A stretch of DNA of 64,000 bases. It comes from Micromonospora sp. MP36 (GTDB lineage: Bacteria; Actinomycetota; Actinomycetes; Mycobacteriales; Micromonosporaceae). Below, piece by piece: positions 41,971 to 49,290 of this stretch. The stretch lies in NCBI RefSeq assembly GCF_008119785.1, contig NZ_VSFA01000003.1, positions 186,001 through 250,000 of the forward strand, given 5' to 3'. The notes under the pieces were generated by a model, which worked only from the letters and a program-made list of their open reading frames with translations, searched no databases and was not told the origin of the DNA. Both the position numbers and the translations under genes were made by a program. The stretch's first letter is position 1. Each line of letters opens with the position of its first letter.

Positions 41971-42666
41971 GTGACCCCGCGGCGTCGCCGACTGGCGATC
42001 CTCCTTCGCCTGGCCACCGTGCTCAGCGTGGTGGCCGGCATCGTGCTCACCGCCCTCGGCCCGGCCACGGTGACCGGGCTGCTGCCCTACTTCACCATCC
42101 AGAGCAACGTGGCGGTCGGCGTCCTCGCCGGGTACGCCGCATGGCGCTGCGGACAGGGCCACCCGGAGCCGCGGTCCGTGGTCAAGGGTGCGGTGACCCT
42201 CTACATCACCATCACCGGAGTGGTCTACCACCTGGTGCTGGCGAACCCGGCCAGCCCGTTCGCGATGGCCCAGCCCGACCGGGCGCTCGGCGAGGCGCTG
42301 GGCAACCAGTTCCTGCACACCGTCGTGCCGCTGCTCGCGGTCACGGACTGGGTGCTGTTCGACCAGCGCGGCCGGCTGCGCCTCCGGTACGCGGCCTGGT
42401 GGCTGGCGTTCCCCCTGGCGTACCTAGGGTTCGCCCTGGTGCGCGGCCTGATCGTGCATCGTTACCCGTACCCGTTCGTCGACGCCGGGCAGCTCGGCTA
42501 CGACGGTGTCGGGCTCAGCTCGCTCGGCTTCGCGTTCGCGTTCTGGCTGCTCGGGCTGCTGTTCGTCGGCGTCGACAGGGGACTGACCCGGCGTACCCGA
42601 TCCGTCCCGGCCCCCACCGCCGGCGGCACCGCCGAGCCCGCGGACACCACGGCCGGGCCACGGTGA
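41971..42666 (+). CDS. Pr6Pr family membrane protein
   Basis: A 231-residue protein with six hydrophobic segments. YFTIQSNVAVGVLAGYAAW and the GVVYHLVLANPASPF, NQFLHTVVPLLAVTDWVLF and YPYPFVDAGQLGYDGV stretches match the Pr6Pr (FAR-17a/AIG1-like) family, where conserved Asn/His/Asp residues in membrane helices suggest a hydrolase-like site. The substrate in bacteria is unknown. It starts with a GTG directly behind a -10 element, so the message is leaderless. The C-terminal tail is Pro/Thr/Ala-rich. Confidence 0.85.
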   Translation: MTPRRRRLAILLRLATVLSVVAGIVLTALGPATVTGLLPYFTIQSNVAVGVLAGYAAWRCGQGHPEPRSVVKGAVTLYITITGVVYHLVLANPASPFAMAQPDRALGEALGNQFLHTVVPLLAVTDWVLFDQRGRLRLRYAAWWLAFPLAYLGFALVRGLIVHRYPYPFVDAGQLGYDGVGLSSLGFAFAFWLLGLLFVGVDRGLTRRTRSVPAPTAGGTAEPADTTAGPR

Positions 42667-42718
42667 GCGACGGCCCTGCGGCGGCCGTCACCGGGCTGGC
42701 CGTGGCGGGGTCGGCCGC

Positions 42719-44821
42719 CTACCGGGCGGTCCCGCTGCGCTGGTACGGCTCCGCGCCCCGGGCCGTCCGCCGGGAACGGCGTCGGTCGGCGGGTCGCTCC
42801 CGGCCGTAGCAGTCGGCGCGGCCCCAGCGGCCCGGCACGTCCAGTAGCTCGATCCGGCCGTAGCCCTCGGGGATCTGCGGATCCACCAGCAGGTTGTCGT
42901 CGCACGGGCGCAGCCCGAGCATGGTCGCGAGCAGCATGAGCAGCGCCCCGGAGGCCCACGACTGTGGCCGCCCGGCAGCCGGGAGTTGGACGGGGTACTT
43001 GGTCACCTCGCGGGAGTAGCCCGCGACCACCTCGGGCACCGAGCCGCCGAGCGTCTCCGCCACGGCGAAGATACCGGCGGCGATCCGGGCCGCCTCGGTG
43101 TCGTGGCCGTAGCGGCGCAGGCCCGCCGCGATGATGGCGTTGTCCCACGGCCAGACCGCACCCAGGTGCGCGCCGACCGGGTTGTAGGGCCGCTGTCCGG
43201 CGGCGTACGTGCGCACTCCCCAGCCGGAGAAGAGCTCCGGCCCGCACAGGTGCGCCGCGAGAGCGTCCGCCCGCTCCGGCTCGACGATGCCAGTGAAGAG
43301 GAGATGGCCGAGGTTCGAGGTGAGCGCGTCGACGGGTTCCCCGTCCGGGGTCAGGGCGAACGCGTAGTAGCCGCGGTCCGGCAGCCAGAAGTCGCGGTTG
43401 AACCGCTCGCGCAGTCGCGCCGCCTCGGCCTCCAGGCGGTCGGCGTACGCCGGGTCGCCCCAGATCTCCCGGGCCAGCCGGGCGCCCCGGAGCTTCGCGT
43501 CGTACGCGTACCCCTGGAGTTCGCAGGTGGCCCGCGGGAACGCGGGCTCGCGGCCGTGCCGGTCCACGACGGCGTCCGGCGAGTTCCGCCAGGTCTGGTT
43601 GGCCACCCCGTTGACGCTGTTGCGCGACTGGTAGCGCAGGTAGCCGTCGCCGCACAGGTCGCCGTAGGCGTCGATCCAGTCCAGCGCCATCCGGGCCGGG
43701 TGGCGCAGCTCCCGGACCAGGTCGGTGTCGCCGGTCCAGCGCTGGTACTCGTCGAGCAGGACCACGAAGAGCGGGGTGGTGTCGGCGGCGCCGTAGTAGA
43801 GCACGGTGGGCTGCTCGCCGAACGCGGCCGCCTCGCCGTAGCGCAGCTCGGAGAGGATCTTCCCGGGTTCCTCGTCGTGGTAGTCGTCGAGCTGGCCGCC
43901 TTGGAGCAGGGCGAGCAGGTGCAGCGTCGCCGGGGTCAGCTCGGGGGTGAACGGCAGGGTCTGCAGGCAGGTGATCATGGCGTCCCGGCCGTAGAGCGAC
44001 ATCGCCCAGGGGAGGCCACCCACCGGCACCCGTTCGCTGTACGACAGCGGCATGTACCGCAGCGCGGCCAGGTCGGTCAGCGCCTGTGTGTACGCCGACT
44101 CCAGGGAATCGCGGTGGGCGACGAGCTGCGGGGCGTGGTCGAACCACCGGGCGAGGTCCTCGCGCATGTCGGTGCGGACGTGGTGCCGGTGGGATTCCAG
44201 GCTGGACCGCAGGTCCCGGCCGCTGGCACCGCGGATGATCATGGCGACGTGCAGATCGTTCTGCCACTCGCCGTTCGGCGCGACCCGGATCCGGAACGTC
44301 ATCCCGTGCTGGTCGATCTCCACCGGTTCGGTGCTGGTGACGAGGGTCTCCCGGGTGAATCGTTCCCGCTGGTAGCAGAGTCGCAGCTGCCGACGGACCG
44401 GGTCGACGGTGACTTCCGGCCGGCGCGGCGCGGGGCGGAGGATCTCGGCGGTGTCGGCGAAGTCACTGCCGATCTCCATGCGGACGGTGAGGTCGGCCGG
44501 CTCGGCCGAATGGTTGAGCACGGTGATCCGCTCGTTGAAGCTGTCATCGAGGGACCGGTGCCGGATCACCGACACGTCGGCGTCCACGTAGTGGCTGGCG
44601 GTGCCGGGAACGAGCACGAACCGGGTCTCGAAGGAGGCCAGTTCGTCCCGGGATAGGGCGTGCAGCCGCTGCCCACCGACGGTGAGCACCCAGCGGGACA
44701 CGAACCGGGTGTCGAAGGACCACAGGCCGATCGGCGCGTACGGGTCGACCTCCATGTCGCCCTGCCCGTCGCCCATGGCGAAGGAGTTGCCGGCGAGGAC
44801 GTGGAGCAGCTCCTGCTTCAT
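42719..44821 (-). CDS. Glycogen-debranching-type glycoside hydrolase (amylo-alpha-1,6-glucosidase family)
   Basis: A 700-residue protein. An N-terminal beta-sandwich (1-~240; SFAMGDGQGDMEVDPYAPIGLWSFDTRF) is the glycogen-debranching N-terminal domain; an (alpha/alpha)6 barrel follows with GGLPWAMSLYGRDAMITCLQTLP, GEQPTVLYYGAADTTPLFVVLLDEY, CELQGYAYDAKL and PVGAHLGAVWPWDNAIIAAGL, including acidic residues of the MGH1-like glucosidase fold. It probably acts on branched glucans or an alpha-glucoside. The last ~25 residues are Arg-rich and poorly conserved. It overlaps the SCP2 gene end by four bases, so they are co-translated. Confidence 0.88.
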   Translation of the reverse strand: MKQELLHVLAGNSFAMGDGQGDMEVDPYAPIGLWSFDTRFVSRWVLTVGGQRLHALSRDELASFETRFVLVPGTASHYVDADVSVIRHRSLDDSFNERITVLNHSAEPADLTVRMEIGSDFADTAEILRPAPRRPEVTVDPVRRQLRLCYQRERFTRETLVTSTEPVEIDQHGMTFRIRVAPNGEWQNDLHVAMIIRGASGRDLRSSLESHRHHVRTDMREDLARWFDHAPQLVAHRDSLESAYTQALTDLAALRYMPLSYSERVPVGGLPWAMSLYGRDAMITCLQTLPFTPELTPATLHLLALLQGGQLDDYHDEEPGKILSELRYGEAAAFGEQPTVLYYGAADTTPLFVVLLDEYQRWTGDTDLVRELRHPARMALDWIDAYGDLCGDGYLRYQSRNSVNGVANQTWRNSPDAVVDRHGREPAFPRATCELQGYAYDAKLRGARLAREIWGDPAYADRLEAEAARLRERFNRDFWLPDRGYYAFALTPDGEPVDALTSNLGHLLFTGIVEPERADALAAHLCGPELFSGWGVRTYAAGQRPYNPVGAHLGAVWPWDNAIIAAGLRRYGHDTEAARIAAGIFAVAETLGGSVPEVVAGYSREVTKYPVQLPAAGRPQSWASGALLMLLATMLGLRPCDDNLLVDPQIPEGYGRIELLDVPGRWGRADCYGRERPADRRRSRRTARGAEPYQRSGTAR

Positions 44822-45192
44822 CGACCGCCCCCGCCGCAGGCGGCCTCGCGGGGGTGCCGGGCCCCGGGTGGGCCCGGGAAGAGGCGGCGCAGGGTCAGCA
44901 GCAGCCGCAGGTTGCCCTGCACCGTGAGGTCGTTGCGCAGCACCGCCGCCGCCGGGTTCAAGCCGCCCTCGGCGAGCCGGTCGAAGACCTCCCGGTCGCC
45001 GCCGACCACCAGCTCGGCGTTGTCGGAGGAGCGGGACACCCGGACGTCCTGCTGGTCGATGGTCAGATACCAGTGCTCCGTGCGCCCGCCGTCGCGCAGG
45101 TCGAGCCGGAGGCTGCCGGCCGTGTTCTCCGGCAGGTCAGGGTGCCGGCCCGCCACCCGCCGTTCCAGGTGCTCCACTGCCGAGCTGCCCAT
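44818..45192 (-). CDS. SCP2 sterol-transfer-like domain protein
   Basis: A 124-residue protein with an SCP2-type fold: TAGSLRLDLRDGG, HWYLTIDQQDVRVSR, AELVVGGDREVFDRLAEGG and LTVQGNLRLLLTLRRLF, the standard strand/helix order of SCP2 domains that bind lipids or act as accessory domains. The ATG at 45192 has GGGAGGGA upstream. Its stop overlaps the debranching-type gene (ATGA). A pair of overlapping inverted repeats lies about 50 bp upstream. The ligand is unknown, and the pairing with a glucan enzyme is conserved only by inference. Confidence 0.8.
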   Translation of the reverse strand: MGSSAVEHLERRVAGRHPDLPENTAGSLRLDLRDGGRTEHWYLTIDQQDVRVSRSSDNAELVVGGDREVFDRLAEGGLNPAAAVLRNDLTVQGNLRLLLTLRRLFPGPPGARHPREAACGGGGR

Positions 45193-45239
45193 CGGTCCCT
45201 CCCGTCTGCGGGTCGTCCCCGCAGGATCCCCGACGAGAA

Positions 45240-45269
45240 GGTGAGTCCAACTCACCCGATCCGGGTGAG
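45240..45269. promoter_or_regulatory. Two overlapping inverted repeats upstream of SCP2 gene
   Basis: GGTGAGT-CCA-ACTCACC (45240-45256) and CTCACCC-GATCC-GGGTGAG (45251-45269) share the middle arm. They lie between the DinB-like gene and the SCP2 gene and could form alternative hairpins or be an operator with three half-sites. Confidence 0.5.
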
Positions 45270-45334
45270 CGGTGCGCCGGACGACGGGGCGCTCCTGTTC
45301 GCCCACGCCGCGCTGGGCCGGGCCCGAGCCACGG

Positions 45335-45844
45335 TCAGGCCCGCTGGATGAGCCCGCGCACGTACGCGGCCTGACCGGCGTGCTGGAGGTCGTCGGCCAG
45401 CAGACTCACCAGCCGCACCCCGAGGGTGACCGGCGGGTCCCAGCTCGGGTCGACCACCCGGTCCAGGTCGGCCGGGCGCAACCCGCGCAGGTACCGCCGG
45501 GTCCGCTCGATCACCGTCGCGTGGTAGTCGAGGAGCACCTGGCCGTTCTCCGGCCTCACCGCGGCGACCTGCTCGGGGCCGTGGCCGAAGCCGGTGTCGT
45601 ACGGGTCGGCGGTCATCCCGCAGGGCCGCGCCCAGTCGCCGGTGACCCAGACCTGCTCCTCCCCCAGCAGGTCGGCGACGCCGTGGTCCTGGATCCGGGT
45701 GAGGTGCCAGATCAGCCAGCCCACCGTGTTCGCTCCGGGCGCCGGGGCTTGGCGCAGCTGCTCCGGGCTCAGCCCGTCGACCGCCGACCGCACCAGCTCG
45801 GGCAGCCGGTCGTACGCCTCGGTCAGCAGGTCGCTCACGTCCAC
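45335..45844 (-). CDS. DinB/DUF664 family (mycothiol transferase-like) protein
   Basis: A 169-residue DinB-like protein. The metal-binding histidines are in TVGWLIWHLTRIQDHGVADLL, DDLQHAGQAAYVRG and near LDYHATVIERTRRYL. The TVGWLIWHLTR and DDLQHAGQ wording is common in actinobacterial DUF664 mycothiol-dependent enzymes. The GTG at 45844 has GGAGGAGGG upstream; a second GTG two codons later is possible. It is divergent from the RNA-ligase-like gene. Substrate unknown. Confidence 0.87.
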   Translation of the reverse strand: MDVSDLLTEAYDRLPELVRSAVDGLSPEQLRQAPAPGANTVGWLIWHLTRIQDHGVADLLGEEQVWVTGDWARPCGMTADPYDTGFGHGPEQVAAVRPENGQVLLDYHATVIERTRRYLRGLRPADLDRVVDPSWDPPVTLGVRLVSLLADDLQHAGQAAYVRGLIQRA

Positions 45845-45915
45845 TCGTCCACCCTCCTCCGCTGGTGCCGCCACCGGAGGCAGTACCGCCCACGGGGGCG
45901 GACAAACCTCACCTC

Positions 45916-45921
45916 TAGGGT
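45916..45921 (+). promoter_or_regulatory. -10 element of leaderless RNA-ligase-like gene
   Basis: TAGGGT, 6 nt before the GTG at 45928. Confidence 0.55.
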
Positions 45922-45927
45922 GATCGC

Positions 45928-46443
45928 GTGGTCGCGGCGCTGGAGCTGTATCTCGACACCGACGCCACCCGGCGGATCCGGGTGCTCTGGGATGCGCTGG
46001 AGTCCGAGGGCGTGCAGAGCATGCGGTCGTTGCTGGAGCAGCGGCACCGGCCCCACGTCTCGCTCGCGGTGGCGCCCCGGTTCGACCCGGAGCGGGTGGC
46101 CGAGGCGCTCGCCGGGATGGTGGTGGCCGCCCCGTTGCGGCTGGAGTTCCAGCACGCGGGCCAGTTCGTCGGCCGGGTGCTGTGGCTCGGGCCGGCCCCG
46201 ACCGCAGAGCTGCTGGCCCACCACGCCCAGGTGCACCACCGGTTGGCCCGGGCCGGGATCGGCCTGGTCGAGCACTATCAGCCGGGGCGCTGGGTGCCGC
46301 ACTGCACGCTCTCCATGCGGGTGCCGAACCCGCTGATGGGCGCGGCGGTGCGCCGCTGCCTGGAGGTGCTGCCGCTGGCCGCCACCGTGGTCGGCGCGGC
46401 CATCACCGACCACGCCCGGGGAATCTCCCACCCGCTCCCGTGA
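45928..46443 (+). CDS. 2'-5' RNA ligase / 2H phosphoesterase family protein
   Basis: A 171-residue member of the 2H phosphoesterase superfamily, recognised by its two H-x-(S/T) motifs: RPHVSLAV (near residue 43) and VPHCTLSM (near residue 126). These enzymes cleave or form 2'-5' bonds or cyclic phosphates in RNA or nucleotides. Spacing and length are normal. The GTG start directly follows a -10 element. It is a single gene. Substrate unknown. Confidence 0.87.
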   Translation: MVAALELYLDTDATRRIRVLWDALESEGVQSMRSLLEQRHRPHVSLAVAPRFDPERVAEALAGMVVAAPLRLEFQHAGQFVGRVLWLGPAPTAELLAHHAQVHHRLARAGIGLVEHYQPGRWVPHCTLSMRVPNPLMGAAVRRCLEVLPLAATVVGAAITDHARGISHPLP

Positions 46444-46446
46444 GGC

Positions 46447-46905
46447 TCAGCGCCCGCCGAGGTCGACGATGAAGGTCGGGTACTCGGGCTGCGGGCAGGG
46501 CTCGCCGCGGTGGCCGAGCCGCTCGTAGAAGGGCGCCGCCCGCTCCCGGTGCGCCTGCCACTCCAGGTAGCGAACCCGCCCGGCCGCCCACCGCGTCACC
46601 GCCGCGAGCAGCGCCCGCCCCACCCCGTGCCGGCGCACGTCCGGGCGTACGTAGAGGTCGTGCAGGCGGGCGGTCCGGTGCGCGTCGCCGGAGCGCAGGT
46701 GCGGCCCGTGGTCCTGGGCGGCGGCGTACCCGGTCAGCCCGGCGGCGTCCACCGCGCCGAGCAGCGCCCAGCGCGGGTCGGCGAGCAGGCGCAGGAAGCG
46801 CTCCCGGTGGGTCTCGGCGGGCTCGTCGCCGACGCCCATGTCGCGCAGCATCGGCCACAGCTGCGGCCAGTCGGCAGCGGTCAGCTCGCGTACGTCGGTC
46901 GTCAC
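46447..46905 (-). CDS. GNAT family N-acetyltransferase
   Basis: A 152-residue GNAT acetyltransferase. The acetyl-CoA-binding motif is LYVRPDVRRHGVGRALLAAV (residues 85-104), followed by YLEWQAHRERAAPFYERLG, the normal motif B. It uses acetyl-CoA to acetylate an amine; the substrate is unknown. It converges with the RNA-ligase-like gene, 3 bases apart. The 225-bp region upstream to the GH26-like gene shows no clear signal beyond a T-rich TATTTA near 47051. Confidence 0.87.
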   Translation of the reverse strand: MTTDVRELTAADWPQLWPMLRDMGVGDEPAETHRERFLRLLADPRWALLGAVDAAGLTGYAAAQDHGPHLRSGDAHRTARLHDLYVRPDVRRHGVGRALLAAVTRWAAGRVRYLEWQAHRERAAPFYERLGHRGEPCPQPEYPTFIVDLGGR

Positions 46906-47130
46906 GCCAGCCAGGATGCGGGCCGCGGGCGGCTCCGGCCAGCCGGTTTCCGGATCGGCCCGTCGGGCCGGCGGCGCGAAACGCGGGCAGAACTCGGGTC
47001 TTTCGCCATCTGCCGCCGCCGGTGGCGATGCCGTCGCGCCGACGCAATCTGGTATTTACGCAGGTCAGGGCCGTCCTGGGTGCCCAGCGACGGGCGACCC
47101 GGGGCCCTGGAGCACACCCCGGAGGCATCC

Positions 47131-48231
47131 ATGGCCGCTCCCGTCATCCGTTCCGTGACCGCCAACCCCGCCGTCCTGCTCCCCGGGAAGTCCGCCACCG
47201 TGGTGGTGGACGCCTACCATCCCGACTCCCGAGTGCTGGCCTTCTCCGGCCGGGTCGGTGACCCCACCGGCGGCGTCTTCGACAGCTCCGTCCGCATCGA
47301 GCTGGCGGTGCCGCTGACCATTCAGCTGACCACCGCCGCGCCCGGGGTGACCGTCACGCCGAACGCCACCGACCCCAGCCGGTTCACGGTGACTGTGCTG
47401 TCCGGCCGGGGCGCGGTCACCCTGACCGCCACGGTCCGGGACCCGGCCGGCCGGACCGCGACCGCCGCCACCACGGTGACCGTGCCGCTGCTGGTGGGGA
47501 TGAGCACCGAGAAGGGTGCGCCGACCCAACAGATCGTGGCCAACTACCCCAACCTGCGCTACATGCGCGACTACGGCGTGGACACCGACGGGGACAAGCT
47601 GCCGGAACTGCCCCCGCTGAACGCCGGCAAGTTCGTCGACGCGCCCTCGGCGATCATGCACGTGTCCTGGAAGGACAGCGTCGAGCAGCTCAGCACCTGG
47701 CTGAACGGGTTGGCCCGGCCGGTCTACCTGACCTGGTACCACGAGCCGATGGGCGACGTGACCCCGGCGACGTACCGGACCACGGGGACCCGGCTGTCGC
47801 AGATCGTCGCCGCCCATCCGAACCGGAAGTGGGTGCTCGGGCACGGACCGATCGTCACTCGCTACTGGCTGGACGAGGGCGGCGGCAACCCGACCGACTG
47901 GGGTTATCCGGGGATGACCCACTACGGGGTGGACTGCTACTCGCGGGACACCGCGACGTACTGGCCGGCGTCGCGGATCTTCGGCACGGCGTTCGGCAAG
48001 GTGCGGGCGGCCTACCCGGGGGTCCGGCTGCTGGTGCCGGAGTACGGGCTGGTCCGGACCACCGCCGACAAGACGGGGACGGGCCGGGCGCAGGCGATGA
48101 AGGACCACGTCACCTGGCTCCGCCAGCAGGCATACGTGGACGCGGTCGCGTACTGGAACAACTGGGCCGAGTTCCAGTTGGCCTACCCGTCGCCGGAGGC
48201 GACGGCGTGGCGGGACCTCCAGAACGGTTGA
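47131..48231 (+). CDS. Ig-like domain plus GH26-like glycosidase, no signal peptide
   Basis: A 366-residue protein. Residues 1-~115 form an Ig-like beta-sandwich (VTLTATVRDPAGRTATAATTVTV); residues ~120-366 form a TIM-barrel domain resembling GH26 mannanases, with a probable acid/base Glu in YLTWYHEPMGD and a nucleophile Glu in LLVPEYGL. GH26 enzymes are usually exported, but the ATG at 47131 (GGAGG upstream) opens straight into the domain with no signal sequence, and no better upstream start is seen. Either export uses another route or the substrate is internal. The glycan is not known. Confidence 0.8.
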   Translation: MAAPVIRSVTANPAVLLPGKSATVVVDAYHPDSRVLAFSGRVGDPTGGVFDSSVRIELAVPLTIQLTTAAPGVTVTPNATDPSRFTVTVLSGRGAVTLTATVRDPAGRTATAATTVTVPLLVGMSTEKGAPTQQIVANYPNLRYMRDYGVDTDGDKLPELPPLNAGKFVDAPSAIMHVSWKDSVEQLSTWLNGLARPVYLTWYHEPMGDVTPATYRTTGTRLSQIVAAHPNRKWVLGHGPIVTRYWLDEGGGNPTDWGYPGMTHYGVDCYSRDTATYWPASRIFGTAFGKVRAAYPGVRLLVPEYGLVRTTADKTGTGRAQAMKDHVTWLRQQAYVDAVAYWNNWAEFQLAYPSPEATAWRDLQNG

Positions 48232-48256
48232 CAGGCGACTTGGAAAGTCTAGACTT
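48228..48256 (+). promoter_or_regulatory. ArsR promoter with overlapping operator
   Basis: TTGACA (48228-48233), 16 nt, TAGACT (48250-48255), then 8 nt to the GTG. A perfect 12-bp palindrome AAGTCTAGACTT (48245-48256) covers the -10. The -35 overlaps the stop codon of the upstream gene. Confidence 0.75.
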
Positions 48257-48263
48257 ACCGTTC

Positions 48264-48584
48264 GTGGCCACTTACCAAGGACGGATGCTCGACGCGTTGG
48301 GCGACCCGACCCGACGCGCGGTCTTCGAGCTTCTCGCCGCCGGGCCACGCTCCGTCGCCGAGATCGCGGCCGACCTCCCGGTCAGCCGGCCGGCGGTGTC
48401 CCAGCACCTCAAGGTGCTCAAGGACGCCGCCCTGGTCTCCTCGACGGCCGTCGGCACCCGTCGCGTCTACGCGCTGGACCCGCGGGCCCTCGCGGCCGTG
48501 CGCGACTACTTCGACACGTTCTGGCAGCAGTCCCTGGCGGCGTTCAAGGACGCCGTCGAGAACCCGCCCGAGGAGAAGCCATGA
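48264..48584 (+). CDS. ArsR family helix-turn-helix regulator
   Basis: A 106-residue ArsR-type regulator: LDALGDPTRRAVFELL, SVAEIAADLPVSRPAVSQHLKVLKDAALV (recognition helix) and VGTRRVYALDP (wing). There are no metal-binding cysteines, so it is of the non-metal type that is commonly paired with SRPBCC proteins. The leaderless GTG at 48264 lies behind a near-consensus promoter whose -10 overlaps a palindrome, implying self-repression. Its stop overlaps the SRPBCC gene start by four bases. Confidence 0.9.
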   Translation: MATYQGRMLDALGDPTRRAVFELLAAGPRSVAEIAADLPVSRPAVSQHLKVLKDAALVSSTAVGTRRVYALDPRALAAVRDYFDTFWQQSLAAFKDAVENPPEEKP

Positions 48585-49057
48585 CCAGCGCAGAGACCGA
48601 CCCGGGCACCGCCGTACGCACCAGCGTGGTGGTCGGTGCCAGCCCCGAGCACGCCTTCGACGTCTTCACCGCCGGCCTGGACCGCTGGTGGATCCGCTCG
48701 CACCACCTGCTCCCCGACGACCTGAAGCGGGTCACCGTCGAGCCACGGGCCGGCGGGGCCATCCGGGAGGAGAGCGTGACCGGCCAGACCTGCACCTGGG
48801 GTCGGGTGCTCACCTGGGACCCGCCGGGCACCTTCGTCTTCGCCTGGTTGATCGGCTCGGACTGGCAGGTGCCCGACCCCGACGCGGCCGGCAGCCGGGT
48901 CACCGTCACCTTCACCCCCGTCGCGGACGGCACCCGGGTCGACCTGGTGCACGACCGGCTGGACGCACACGGCGCCGGCTGGGAGAAGGTCCGCGACGGG
49001 GTGGGCAGCGACGGCGGCTGGCCGGGCCTGCTGCGCGAATACGCCAAAACCGTCTGA
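48581..49057 (+). CDS. SRPBCC (AHSA1-like) domain protein
   Basis: A 158-residue helix-grip protein: VVVGASPEHAFDVFTAGLDRWW, PRAGGAIREES, TWGRVLTWDPPGTFVFAW and RVTVTFTPVADGTRVDLVHDRLDAHG match the activator-of-Hsp90 homologue/START-like group, which binds a hydrophobic ligand in a cavity. It is translated together with the ArsR regulator, a common pairing in actinobacteria in which the regulator controls the pair. The ligand is unknown. A hairpin terminator follows. Confidence 0.88.
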   Translation: MTSAETDPGTAVRTSVVVGASPEHAFDVFTAGLDRWWIRSHHLLPDDLKRVTVEPRAGGAIREESVTGQTCTWGRVLTWDPPGTFVFAWLIGSDWQVPDPDAAGSRVTVTFTPVADGTRVDLVHDRLDAHGAGWEKVRDGVGSDGGWPGLLREYAKTV

Positions 49058-49064
49058 CCTCGTG

Positions 49065-49094
49065 CCCCGGCCCGGTCAGCACGCCGGGCCGGGG
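49065..49094 (+). terminator. Hairpin terminator after ArsR-SRPBCC pair
   Basis: Perfect 11-bp stem (49065-49075 and 49084-49094, arm CCCCGGCCCGG), 8 bases after the stop codon. Confidence 0.75.
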
Positions 49095-49290
49095 CCCGCA
49101 GAGCCGCACCGTCGGCCGTGGTGATCGCGCCCGACCGGCTCCTGCGGCCCGGCCCTCGCCCACCGCGCGGCCGAGGGCCGGGGTGGGGCGGGGCCCGCCC
49201 GCCGACGGCGGTACCGTTGCGCCTCATCATGCCCTTGCGGGGCGGTCGTCCGCCGGCCCGATGCCGGCGAACCTGACGGAGGATGGCGCA

